Shown here piece by piece: positions 23,411 to 33,439 of a DNA stretch of 64,000 nt. The notes under the pieces were generated by a model. It ran no database searches. It saw only the letters and a program-made list of their open reading frames with translations, and was not told the origin of the DNA. The stretch spans positions 64,962,010-65,026,009 of the forward strand of contig CM066983.1 of NCBI GenBank assembly GCA_033977485.1, written 5' to 3'. This stretch comes from Hydrangea macrophylla. Taxonomy: Eukaryota; Streptophyta; Magnoliopsida; Cornales; Hydrangeaceae. Numbering within the stretch: position 1 is the first letter of the stretch; the number at the start of each line of letters is the position of its first letter. A program made the position numbers and the translations under genes.

Positions 23411-23671
23411 TCTTGTTCACCGCTATACCGCTTTTAAGAACTCTTGCGAGCACCCATACATTGTTCTCATATAACGACTGGTCTATGGATATACCCATAC
23501 TCTTGTTCACCGCTTTTAAGAACTCTTACTGTTCACCGCTGTTAAGAACGCTTGCGAGTACGATACATACACAGCTCTGGTAAATATAAATCATGGATGT
23601 GCCACAATTACTCTTGTTCACCGCTTTTAAGAACTCTTACTGTTCACCGCTTTTAAGAACGCTTGCGAGTA
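23411..23671 (+). repeat. Repeated hairpin motif GTTCACCGCTTTTAAGAAC in solo LTR G
   Basis: Five copies of a ~19-bp unit begin GTTC and end GAAC, so each is an inverted repeat. They are followed by CTCTT or GCTTGCGAGTAC. Two copies are arranged back-to-back twice (about 23505-23560 and 23614-23670). Confidence 0.8.
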
Positions 23672-24029
23672 CTGTGCACCCATAATTCTCACGATCCTGA
23701 TCAAATCCTTGACATACACTTATCGGATTTAACCTGAGCGAATCATCAGCTCGACACACACAACTTTGAACATACAATCCTCTTACTGACTCATTTCTCA
23801 CTTATCCAATACTACCCAATATTATCATTCAAACTTACTCGTTATCGCGTCGTACTATTACTAGCGTTTCGAACCCGACTACGTTACTCACCATGTTATC
23901 TCAATCTCGTTATCGTATCCCATTACCTCCGTAATCCATAGTATCGCATAATAGGAATATGGAACAACAATTAAACAACTACGCATTATGAATTAAAAAC
24001 TGAAAGGAATACATTCATGTTCTGCTAGG

Positions 24030-24235
24030 TTCGATCGATTGAGGTCATCTCGATCGCTCGAAGAAAGTGTTGTTCGATCGATTGAAGTCATCTCGATCGA
24101 TCGAAGTGAAGGTAGTCTCGATCGATTGAAGTATTCTCGATCGATTGAACTCAGGGAGGTTCGATCGATTGGACTCAGTTCGATCGATTGGGGCTCTGAT
24201 GTTCGATCGATTGAACTCAGTTCGATCGATTGAAC
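24030..24235. repeat. Cluster of TTCGATCGATTGAA palindromes in solo LTR G (part 1)
   Basis: About ten copies of TCGATCGATTGA and close variants lie in about 205 bp, spaced 15-25 bp apart. The consensus is close to the perfect palindrome TTCGATCGATCGAA. The spacers vary, so this is not a simple tandem repeat. Confidence 0.85.
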
Positions 24236-24740
24236 TTCGTCTTCCACAGATTCTGCCAGTGAACGTGCAGAATGTGCTAGGGGGGGTTTGGGTTATAATT
24301 AATACGTCCAGAATATGTAAAACATCATAATTACGATACCGAGTGAGTTTGGAACTCACCAAAAGTCGTTAAGGGCGCGTTTGGCTAAGCTTTATCTCCG
24401 AAGCTTTAATGGCGGCCTCTCTCTCTTGCTTGTCTCTGTCTCTCTCTTTCTCTGTCTCCTTCTCTCTCTTCTTTTTCCTTCTTCTTCTTCTATTCCTCTT
24501 CTTCTCCTCTGCTGAGTGTATATATATATATATATATAGATATGTGTGTGTATATATATATAGATATATGGAGGTATGTGTATATATATGTATACCAACA
24601 CACAAGCACACACTCTCAACTCTCTCTTGTCACAAGAGTTCAGCAAACCCACCACACACACGAATGCAGTGTATATATAGGAGAGGATGGGGTGCAAGTG
24701 GCAGCATTTGCGCAGAAACTGGAATTCTGATAATTACATT

Positions 24741-24932
24741 CTCGATCGATCGAAGGATGCTCGATCGATCGAACTCAGATCGGTCAGTTAGATCGATTGA
24801 AAAAAAGGTTTGATCGATTGAAGTGGGGACCACGTATTAAATTTATGTCGGTAGGGTTTCGATCGCTCGAAAAGGGTTCGATCGCTTGAACTGAAGGGTC
24901 TCGATCGCTCGAACTAGCTTCGATCGATCGAA
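24741..24932. repeat. Cluster of TTCGATCGATCGAA palindromes in solo LTR G (part 2)
   Basis: About eight further copies, several of them perfect (CTCGATCGATCGAA at 24741 and 24761). It is separated from part 1 by about 500 bp that include a CT-rich tract and a TA microsatellite (about 24519-24590). Confidence 0.85.
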
Positions 24933-25256
24933 GATTGAATTTCATGAATGGTCAATTGAAGTATATAGAATCTCTCTGCATTCAATATTTATTGAAAATA
25001 CGGGGTATTACACTGTAATACATAGAGAAATCATACAGACAAAAAAATACCCTCTCTACCTCACATCCCTATAACGCTTTGAACACCGTACCCCTTACAG
25101 AAAACCCCAATGATTAATGTCTCATGTCTCAAAGGGGCACCTTCTCTCGTCACCACTGTCTGGCCTAATGATTTAAACTCTTGTACAATGTATGGCATAT
25201 TTACACACATATGTATAATGTATCACCACCTACCAAGTTCCAGCCGTGTGAACAAG

Positions 25257-26320
25257 CAGGGCCGGCCCGTGGGAAGGGCGAGATGGGCAATTGCCCAGGG
25301 CCACAAAGAGTTTTAAAATTTTGAGGGCCTACCTACTAGTCTACTAGTACTAGGTTATATTAATATTATATAGGCTATGCTAATTGCTACACGACATATG
25401 ATATACATATTAATATATATAATATTAATATCCTAATAGGTTAAGACTTTGTGGCCATAAATGCTTCTGTTCTTCCTCTTCTCAGTCCTCTCACCATCTC
25501 ACGTGGCAATGCACTGCACAGCCTGCGTAGGCACTGGCAGCAGAGCTGCAGAATCACTGAATCAGTCAATCAACTGATCTGATCAAGGTAAGTACTAAGT
25601 AGGTAACTTAAAAAAGTCTATGACTCTTTGTAGTAGGTTATCATATTCATATATGATATATATATATATATGTATTATAATAGTATAATGAATCAATTTG
25701 GTATCCCCAGACTCTAAGTCTTGAGCATCTTTTTATGTAGGGATTTTGTTTTGTTAACATGTGCCCTTAGGCCTAGGGGCTAGGGCATATGTTTAGGATC
25801 CAAAAGTAAAAATAAATAAGGAGACAAATATTGAACCATACACCGACCACTTAAATCGACTATGTCACAAGAAAGATTGAATGGATTAGCCATGCTATCG
25901 ATTGAAAAGGGTATGGTTGAGGAGCTTGATTATACAAATTTGATTAGTGATTTTGCTTCAAAAAATGCGAGAAGAATGCACTTTAAGTGAAACTATCCTG
26001 CCGTTTGTTCATTGGCCTTTTTTGGGAAGGGGGGTGTTACGGTGTGATTTGTAGGCCTTTGGCTAGGGTGGGTAGTTTAGGAGAACTACATTGTGCTTGA
26101 TCCTTGGGGTCAGGTATAGCCCCCTCCTTGGTATGTAGGCAATCCTAAAGTTACTTAGATGCAGCACTTATTAGCTAGCAATAAAAAATATATATTATTT
26201 TATCTTAAAAAGTTGTCAAAAATGAACTTCAATGTGTTTAAAAAAATTTATATGTAAATGTATAGGGGCCTCCCTTTTGGTAGTTCGCCCCGGGCCTCCA
26301 AATACTCGAGACCAGCCCTG
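25257..26320 (+). mobile_element. hAT transposon, internally deleted, with 8-bp target duplication
   Basis: It is bounded by CAGGGCCGGCCC on the left and GACCAGCCCTG on the right. The exact 8-bp duplication TGAACAAG lies at 25249-25256 and 26321-26328. The subterminal parts are 'GGGCAATTGCCCAGGGCC' and 'GTTCGCCCCGGGCCTCC'. The interior keeps only the end of a transposase gene (25862-25990), so the element could move only with help from an intact relative. Confidence 0.9.
25862..25990 (+). pseudogene. C-terminal remnant of a hAT (zinc finger MYM-type/TTF-type) transposase
   Basis: The translation includes MSQERLNGLAMLSIEKG and ISDFASKNARRMHFK, then a stop. This is the conserved end of the hAT dimerisation region in plant transposases of the 'zinc finger MYM-type protein 1-like' type. 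The same frame is readable a little upstream (RPLKST). It is too short for the computed gene calls, and the catalytic region is missing. It ends about 330 bp before the right end of the transposon, as in full-length relatives. Confidence 0.75.
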
Positions 26321-26533
26321 TGAACAAGTAACGAAGTTCACTTCAATTTGAACACCATTGATTTATGGACCAATCAATTAATGACAACCACAACTTCTAG
26401 AAGTTCTAAGGCTACACAATTCAACACTTCCATTTTGTTTCAACTACTAAATAGGTCACGGCTTTGTCATGATTATCCATACAAGATACATGTGATATAT
26501 ATGTATTATCTCAACACAATGTTAATTTTGAAG

Positions 26534-26691
26534 CAGAAATGCTAAGCACACAACATATTTCACAACAGGGCTTTAAATGTGTTGTATCATGTGCTGTTTA
26601 AATTTTTCCCACTTTTCTATGCACTACTTACACAACACATGGTATATGTATTTAAAGCCTTGTTATGAAATGTATTGTGTACCTAGCATTT
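26534..26691. mobile_element. hAT-like MITE, family 1 (copy 2)
   Basis: A palindromic element of about 158 bp. A 12-bp direct repeat, TTAATTTTGAAG, lies at 26522-26533 and 26692-26703; the true duplication is probably a subset of it. Both ends carry GCTARG.ACACAA-type sequence, and the core is shared with 15071-15234 and 28407-28591. Confidence 0.75.
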
Positions 26692-26703
26692 TTAATTTTG
26701 AAG

Positions 26704-27342
26704 TTGATGGGTGAATTCATAAGGACCTTGTATCAAAAAAGAAAATAGCAGTTTCCACCCCCTAAAAAAATTTAAATAAATATGAAAATGTATGTTTAAT
26801 TTTTTGACCACCCTAAATTTCATTAGATCTTAGATTGCTTTAGGATATGTTACTATTTCTTGAACTTTGACCAGATCACCATGAATGATTATGTTTACTA
26901 AAATTTATACAAAACTTCTTCGTATTTCTTCTTAGGGTAATGGTATTATAAACACATTTTCGTATGCACAAATCTCATATGCACAAGCATTCTACAATTA
27001 TTGAATGAAAAAATACATATCTTTATTTAATGATATTTTTACTAATTATCTTAAGATCAAATCTCCATCAAACGGTCAAAAGCCGTTTTCTCACATGAGA
27101 AGGTGCTATTTAGAGTATCATTGTCCAACTACTTATATAACTATTTTTATGTTTTCTTAGAATAAAAAATAATTCATGACATAAAGCAACATTTTTTAAA
27201 TGAGCAAAATAACCATTCTGGTTCATCATTTTTTTTATTTAAAATGCTATGTAATTCAAAAACATCCAAACACCCAATTATCATTTGTAAACTTTTGACG
27301 GCCATTCAGATAAATAAAATAGGGACCATCTCAAAAAATATA
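26704..27342. other. AT-rich intergenic sequence
   Basis: No gene or clear element is seen between the two flanking MITEs. Confidence 0.4.
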
Positions 27343-27514
27343 GAGTAAAGATTGGGACACATTTAAAGATATAATTTTTGGTACACAACTTAAAAAATGT
27401 GTCTATATCTCTCATGTGATGTCACAGGACCCCATAGTGACACAGGAGAGAGATAGACACATCTATTCGGTTGTGTCCCAAAAGTTGTGTCTTTGAGTGT
27501 GTCCCAAGTTACCC
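27343..27514. mobile_element. MITE with 9-bp target duplication, family 4
   Basis: Inverted ends read inward GAGTAAAGATTGGGACACA and GGGTAACTTGGGACACA. They are flanked by AAAAATATA at 27334-27342 and 27515-27523. The arms continue through GGGACACAAC and GTGTCTATCTCTC blocks. A 9-bp duplication suggests a MULE-type element, although the AT-rich flank makes a chance match possible. Confidence 0.65.
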
Positions 27515-27568
27515 AAAAATATATGATCTTTAAATCCAAAATTTCAAAATCATACATGAAATTTTAAA

Positions 27569-27921
27569 GGGTTAATTACACTTTATCCCCCTATGGTTTG
27601 GCCCGATGTCACTCTATCCTCCTATGGTTTACAATTAACCACTTAACTCCCTTGTGCTTTCGGGTAAAGTATCACCGCTAAAATTAGTGACCGCTTTGCC
27701 CCCCTGTGGTTTGGTCCGATGACACTTTACCCCCCTATGGTTTGGCCCGATGACACTTTTACTTTTACCCCCCTGTGCTTTTGGGATAAAGTGTCAACTT
27801 AACACTAATTTTAGCGATGACACTTTACCCGAAAGCACATGGGGTTAAGTGGTCAATTTTAAACTACAGGAGGGTAAAGTAACATCGGGCCAAACCACAT
27901 GAGGTAAAGTGTAATTAATCC
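27569..27921. mobile_element. MULE-type MITE with exact 9-bp target duplication, family 5
   Basis: The ends read inward GGGTTAATTACACTTTATCC and GGATTAATTACACTTTACC. They are flanked by the exact duplication AATTTTAAA (27560-27568 and 27922-27930). The interior alternates 'CCCCCTATGGTTTGGCCCGATG' style blocks on both strands, giving a multi-armed palindrome. Confidence 0.85.
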
Positions 27922-28083
27922 AATTTTAAATTGATCAGCTGATAAGAAAATGTCGTAACTCCCTTTTTTGAAACAGTAGTACTAGTTACAACTATAAATT
28001 TTACCTTAACTAAACACTAGATTAAGAAGTTAAGTAAATTAATAAAGAAAAAAAAAAGTAGTCATTCAAGTTGAGGAGACACC

Positions 28084-28209
28084 TAATGTATTCCTACCAC
28101 CAAGTTTCTCACATGTGAGAACCCTTTGTATCTTAGCCAACCATGCTAATGTATTTCTACCACCAAGTTTCTCACATGTAAGAACCCTTTGTCTCTTAGT
28201 CAACCAAGC
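28084..28209 (+). repeat. Direct tandem duplication of a ~63-bp unit
   Basis: Two adjacent copies (about 28084-28146 and 28147-28209) share TACCACCAAGTTTCTCACAT, then 'AGAACCCTTTGT' and 'CAACCA.GCTA'. They differ at only a few bases. Confidence 0.8.
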
Positions 28210-28406
28210 TAGGCCTCACACATGCTTCTTTTTGAGGTCCTAATCTTTTTGGAAAGGCTTCGCCTTTGATATTTTGTTTGATTTCTCTCAAGGTCTTCAT
28301 CAAGAATGTGGTGGTCATGAATCAATTTAATTTCTATAAACATGAAAGTTCAATTTTTTGAAATATTATACATATATTGCTAGAACTATATATATATAGA
28401 GAGAAG

Positions 28407-28591
28407 TGCTAGGCACACATCCCAAAACACATCCCAAATCACATCCCAAATTACACTATATGCTTTAAATACATGTACTCTGTGCTGTTTGAATTTTTCA
28501 CACTTTTCTGTGCACCACTTACACAACACATGGTACATGTGTTTAAAGCAAGAGTGTGGTTTGAGGTGTGATTTGGAGTGTGTGCCTAGCA
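28407..28591. mobile_element. hAT-like MITE, family 1 (copy 3)
   Basis: Inverted ends TGCTAGGCACACA and TGTGTGCCTAGCA enclose a core shared with the copies at 15071 and 26534 (GTGCTGTTTGAATTTTTC, CACCACTTACACAACACATGG). TA-rich simple repeats on both sides hide the target duplication. Confidence 0.65.
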
Positions 28592-28955
28592 TTATTGATA
28601 TATATATATATATATATATGCATACACTGACCATGATTTTTGGAAGAAATTTTGGTAGTAAACATTAATGGAGGGGTTATTATTTTGAAGATTACCAAAC
28701 TTGATGAGAGAGGGGCATTTTAGTCCCTAAAAAATTTTAAGGACTTAATTATAAACGTGTTTTAACTCAAGAACCTAAATCTACATAATTGCACTATCTA
28801 GGGATTTATCATTATTTAACCTTAAAAGATATAACTATTAATTGTAAGTCAATTATACCAAGAACAATTAAGATTCCTGATTATAAGAAAATGTCATACG
28901 TGCATGAATATTAAGTGAAATTGCACTGGACCGTAGTCAACACACAAGAATATTA

Positions 28956-29247
28956 CTCCCTCCGTCCCATAATAAGTGTCCACTTCTATTTTGCACATTG
29001 TTTAAGAAAGTTGTATTATTTTAGTTTATTTGGTTCATTAAATGGTCACTTTCCAATTTTGCCCTTAGATGTGATGGGTGTTTGACTTTTACCTTGTTTT
29101 GAGGCCACAAATAAATGCTACTTTGTCTTTATTATAAGGGTAGTTTTGGAAAGTAAGTAAAAGTTATATGCCAATTTAGGAAAGTGGACACTTATTGTGG
29201 GACATCCAAAAAAGGAAATGTGGACACTTATTATGGGACGGAGGGAG
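28956..29247. mobile_element. Stowaway MITE with TA duplication
   Basis: Perfect inverted ends CTCCCTCCGTCCCATAATAA and TTATTATGGGACGGAGGGAG are flanked by TA (28954-28955 and 29248-29249). A subterminal copy, GTGGACACTTATTGTGGGAC, is repeated near the right end (about 29183-29202), a partial internal duplication. Confidence 0.9.
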
Positions 29248-29447
29248 TATAAAAGTTCTTTTTTAGGGACCTTTTAACAAACTAAGAATCATAATAGACT
29301 TTAAACCCTTAAAAGTTACTTCTGTGTTTCACCTAAATTTCTAAAAAAATTTAAAATAAACAAAAAAAATTTTACCTATTACTCTCATTGTTAACTTACT
29401 TACTTACTACTTTCATCTCATTTTAATAAGGTGGTATAAACTTTTAA

Positions 29448-29611
29448 GGGCGTTGTTTGGGATACAAAAGGATCACAAATGGATGATCACAAAAGGATGT
29501 GGCATCATGTGGCAACCACCACAGGTAACTCAACCCATGAGATACCACATAAGATGCCTTTTGTGAGCATCTCTTTATAACCCTTTTATTCCCTAGCATT
29601 ACCAAACTTTT
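29448..29611. mobile_element. MITE-like palindromic element, family 2 (copy 2)
   Basis: The inverted ends are GTTTGGGATACAAAAGG and, from the right on the minus strand, GTTTGGTAATGCTAGGG. The interior GATCACAAAAGGATGTGGCA resembles the element at 16238-16404. Confidence 0.6.
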
Positions 29612-30668
29612 AATGTTCCTAACAATGTTATTCATTGTAGGAGATCAAGACTCTCATCTGTGTGTGTGGATAGATACATTCCACCACGTGAAAAGAACAC
29701 ATATAGTCATTCACAACTCATCTTTAATTTTCCTCAAAATTAGTTTCAAGTAAGCAATAGAGACTAGAGACATTATCGTGTTTCTGAATGTTTACTTGAC
29801 TTTTCTATTACAATAATGATATACCTACACTCACATTCACACTTACAATCATATTTAGTATATTTTGACTTTTGATTATAGTAAATTTTATGTAAAATTC
29901 ACCAAAATTAAAGACAATCAAAGATTAAAATGTGCAAGATATAATTGTGGGTATAGATGTGGACGTGCGTGTCGATATATCATTACTCTTCCAAGTAATT
30001 TCCCAACTACTTTTTGTGATTTGTCGGTCGAGAAAACATAAGTTGCAAAAATAAATAAATAAATTAATTAAAAATAATAATAATTTTGCTGGTCTTTGAG
30101 TTGTGAGCCCACCAATCAAGTCTCATCACTCCGAAAGGTCAATAGAGCATACATGAACACAAAAGCTCTTGGAAGGGATTCAAGAGCCCTTATTACCATG
30201 TGACCACACCCTTTTGGTAGTGCAAAAGAATTTCAATACTAGTAAAAATCAATAGACTAGTGAGCATATTTGTATAAACATCGCGAGGAAAAAAAAAAAC
30301 ACCAATCAATCTAGGGTGCATTTGGGATACTTATTAAAAGAATCAATTCTTGAAAAAAAAAAAAAACATAAAAAAATAGTTTCAGAAAAGGAATTAGATT
30401 TTTTGAAAAGTTATGGAAAAGATCATTCAAATGATCAGCATTTTAAACAATCATTTATAAGTGATTGTTAATCCCATAATAGCTATTCCAAACCGGAGAA
30501 ATTATCTGATACAACCATCACACGTGTCGGACTTCTAATATAATTTCAATGTTTTGTGGGTCTCACAGTAATGGAGAAATCACAATGACTATCACGCAGT
30601 GGAACGGATTCATGGAATACCTTCTCCGCCAAATGGGCTCTAATTATACCCAAGCTAAGTTTATTTTT
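29612..30668. other. AT-rich intergenic sequence
   Basis: No gene or clear mobile element recognised. It includes A-runs at about 30290 and 30352-30365. Confidence 0.4.
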
Positions 30669-30971
30669 TGGGTAAATTGTACTTTTCACCCTTCATCTTC
30701 CGATTGATTTCACTTCAGTCTGCATTTTTTTTTAATTTTCTTAATTTAGTCCCCCAAGTTTGATAAGTATTTAAATTTGGTCCAACACCAACATTAGGTC
30801 GCAAAATAGTAAACATTTCATCACTAAATACTACTATTTTCGATGAAATTTTTATTATTAGACCAAATTTAAACACTTAACAACTTAGAGGACTAAATTG
30901 AAATAATTTAAAATGAAAGGAGGAAAGTACAATCAGCCCCAAAGTTGGAGAAAGAAAAGTGTTATTTACCA
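30669..30971. mobile_element. MULE-type MITE with 9-bp target duplication, family 5-like
   Basis: The ends TGGGTAAATTGTACTTTTCA and, reading inward from the right, TGGTAAATAACACTTTTC are flanked by TTTATTTTT (30660-30668 and 30972-30980). The style matches the 27569 and 36311 elements. The flank is low-complexity, so the duplication carries less weight here. Confidence 0.65.
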
Positions 30972-32033
30972 TTTATTTTTGTCTTGTCACTCCAAATAAT
31001 CATCACCCTCACACCATTGACAACTTCGAAGAGCTACTCTCCTATTAATTGTGGTAATAAAATTGTTTTGTTTCTGTTTTTCTTCTTATTTTAAAAAGCT
31101 AGGCAATATTGCTATGTACAAACAGCCTTCAATATGGAACTTAGAATTGAAGGAATATTAGAGCAAGAAAAAGGAGACAAAAAGCTTAGGAATATGGAAT
31201 CTGCACTCATTAATGAGTGATGGAGAAGAAAATTGTTAAGGAGGCCACCGTCCCATCACTTTGAAGCATCTTCCAAGTTTCTTCTTTTTCTTGAGTATCA
31301 TCATACTCAACTAACCAATTAATCATGTTTAATAACTCCCAACATTTTCTAAGAACCTCCATTATATACATGTACATATCAGAAATATGTATATATATAT
31401 ATAATGCTATGCACTACATTGATAAAGTACCCACTATTAAATGGGTAAAGAAATACCTTTACTAGCTCAACGAAATGAGAGGTGTATTAAGGTAACTTCA
31501 CAAAAGCTGCTATTTTAGTTCTGTTCTTTTGTACGTACCAAAAAAAAAAAAATTTGATATCCAATTTTATAAAAACCAACCCTTACAAAAAAAAATGCAT
31601 TGAATTAACACAATCTCAAATATTAAATCTAATAGCAAATTTAAAAAGTAAAAGAAAAATAATCAATTTTGGTATTAGCCAATTTCAATTGTAGTCAATA
31701 GTAATTTTGATCCAACACAAATTTACTGGGTGTATTTAACAAAATGAAATTTACTGGGTACATTTAGAAAATCCCTAAAGTTATATTTAAAACACCCACT
31801 CAATCTCCCTTAATTCCCACATTATTCACTGAAGATGTGTACACGCAACATTTACATGTGGGTAACTGCTTAAATTATTATATATATTATTTTCAGTGTA
31901 AATTATCTTAGTATGTACCATTATTTTAATAAGGTACAAAGATTTTTATTATTTAAGAACAGGCTTAATATGATCCTACGTGGACGTGCACGCATACATT
32001 AGAGCATTTGTAACATTGAGAACTAAAGCATTA
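30972..32033. other. AT-rich intergenic sequence
   Basis: No supported gene. TA-rich simple repeat at about 31388-31402 and an A-run at about 31540-31552. Confidence 0.4.
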
Positions 32034-32305
32034 CTCCCTCTGTTTCATATTAATTTAGAGTCCCTGCTTCCATTTTCAGATGTCCTTTTTTAAGTGTTAC
32101 TTTAAAAGGTCAATGCATTTTATCACACACTTTCTAAGTTATACATTTACTATATAAAACTCTTCAACCTTTTCTTTGATGTGCAACTAGAATTTTGAAA
32201 TTCAAAAGGGCAACAATGGAAAGTTATAAAATTTCATGGCAATCAAAGATATTCCCTTAAAAAGATGGAATTTTCAAAGAGACTCTTAATATGGGACAGA
32301 AAGAT
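32034..32305. mobile_element. Stowaway-like MITE, diverged
   Basis: The left end is CTCCCTCTGTTTCATATTAA, and the right end reads inward as ATCTTTCTGTCCCATATTAA. TA is present at both borders (32032-32033 and 32306-32307). Confidence 0.7.
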
Positions 32306-33439
32306 TATACCTTTTGTCTGATGAAGTCAATGATTAAGCTTAATGTTATACTTAGTACGATGTGATTTTTATTAGTGGACATATATATATATATATAAAA
32401 GAGAAAAAAAATTGAAATTTGTATAGAAATTAAAATAAGAAACATGCTTATAATTATTTACTATAGAAGTTGAAGAGTATATATTTCGTCAACTCTTTAA
32501 CATGTCGTCTAAAATGCAAACACAATCTTCAACATAGACGCAAATGCACTTACTTTTTTAACAACTAAATATTAAATTAGGACACATCTTTAAAGTAAGT
32601 TAATAACGAACACAAATTATAAAAATTAATTAGGCAAAAATCTCGAAGTAACTATCAAGAGTTGAAAGTTCTATTCGATGCTTAGTTTGTTAAAAAGTCC
32701 TTAAAAGGAAAAATTGTACTTAATATTCAAGTATAGGCCGGTGAAATTTCACTTACGCTTAGCTTGGCCCCCACGTGGCTTTTTAAAAGGAGCTTGTAAA
32801 ATTTATTATTGAGTTGTTTGATAATTTTATACAAGTGACACACTACCTTCAAAAAGACATCATGAAACCCAAAAGCAACCTTCAGCTTTTAAAAGCTCCA
32901 TTTACAGCTAAGCTCTCCAAAAAAAGCCCTTAGTTCAATTTTTGCAAACCTCATAAAATAGTTACCAAATGAATTAACATGAAATTGTGTTTTAAAAAAT
33001 GAGAAGCACCATAATGGGGGGCCAAACTAAGCCTTAATATGCATGTATGATCCAGTAGAATTTAATTTACTTAATGTTCATCTACGGAGGACATTTCCTA
33101 ATCAGGAATCTAAGTTGTCTTGAAATCTATGATAAAATAACATAATTGACCTATAATTATATCGCCCTTAAATAATACTAGTATAATTTTTCACTTCTTA
33201 TAAACAAAAATTAAAAAAAAAATATGCTAGTTCTTACAGATTTGATAATTTCTTTCCTCGGAAAAATGCTTGATCCATCTCTGCTGACTGCCTAATTCAA
33301 AAAATCTCTTATGTCTGTCTATTTTCTTTTCTCAACTAACTAGCTTGCTTTGCAGACATTTTGTGTACTTGGGTGCTCAATCAATGGAGTATCAAACACT
33401 GTTTGGTGCTGTAACTATATTTTATGTCGGTGTTTGCCG
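32306..33439. other. AT-rich intergenic sequence
   Basis: No gene or clear element recognised, apart from a TA microsatellite at about 32382-32397. Confidence 0.4.

Larger units (their letters stand above)
22744..25012 (-). mobile_element. Solo LTR of a Tekay/Del-like Ty3/gypsy family (G)
   Basis: On the plus strand it begins TGTCACGCCCCGG and ends GGGGTATTACA, so the sense strand is minus. The exact 5-bp duplication CTGTA flanks it (22739-22743 and 25013-25017), and no internal region is present, which is the signature of LTR-LTR recombination. The TGTCACGCCCC end followed by GGGTCCATA matches the 3' end of LTRs A and B read in reverse. It contains two kinds of short-repeat array, listed separately. 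Confidence 0.9.

Noticed and set aside
23993..24247. Open frames with SIDR/RSIE repeats in solo LTR G
   Set aside because: These are translations of TCGATCGATTGAA repeats, present on both strands and in several frames.
24030..24932. CRISPR-like array of short repeats
   Set aside because: The DNA is plant nuclear. The repeats are short palindromes with variable spacing, no constant spacer length and no cas genes.
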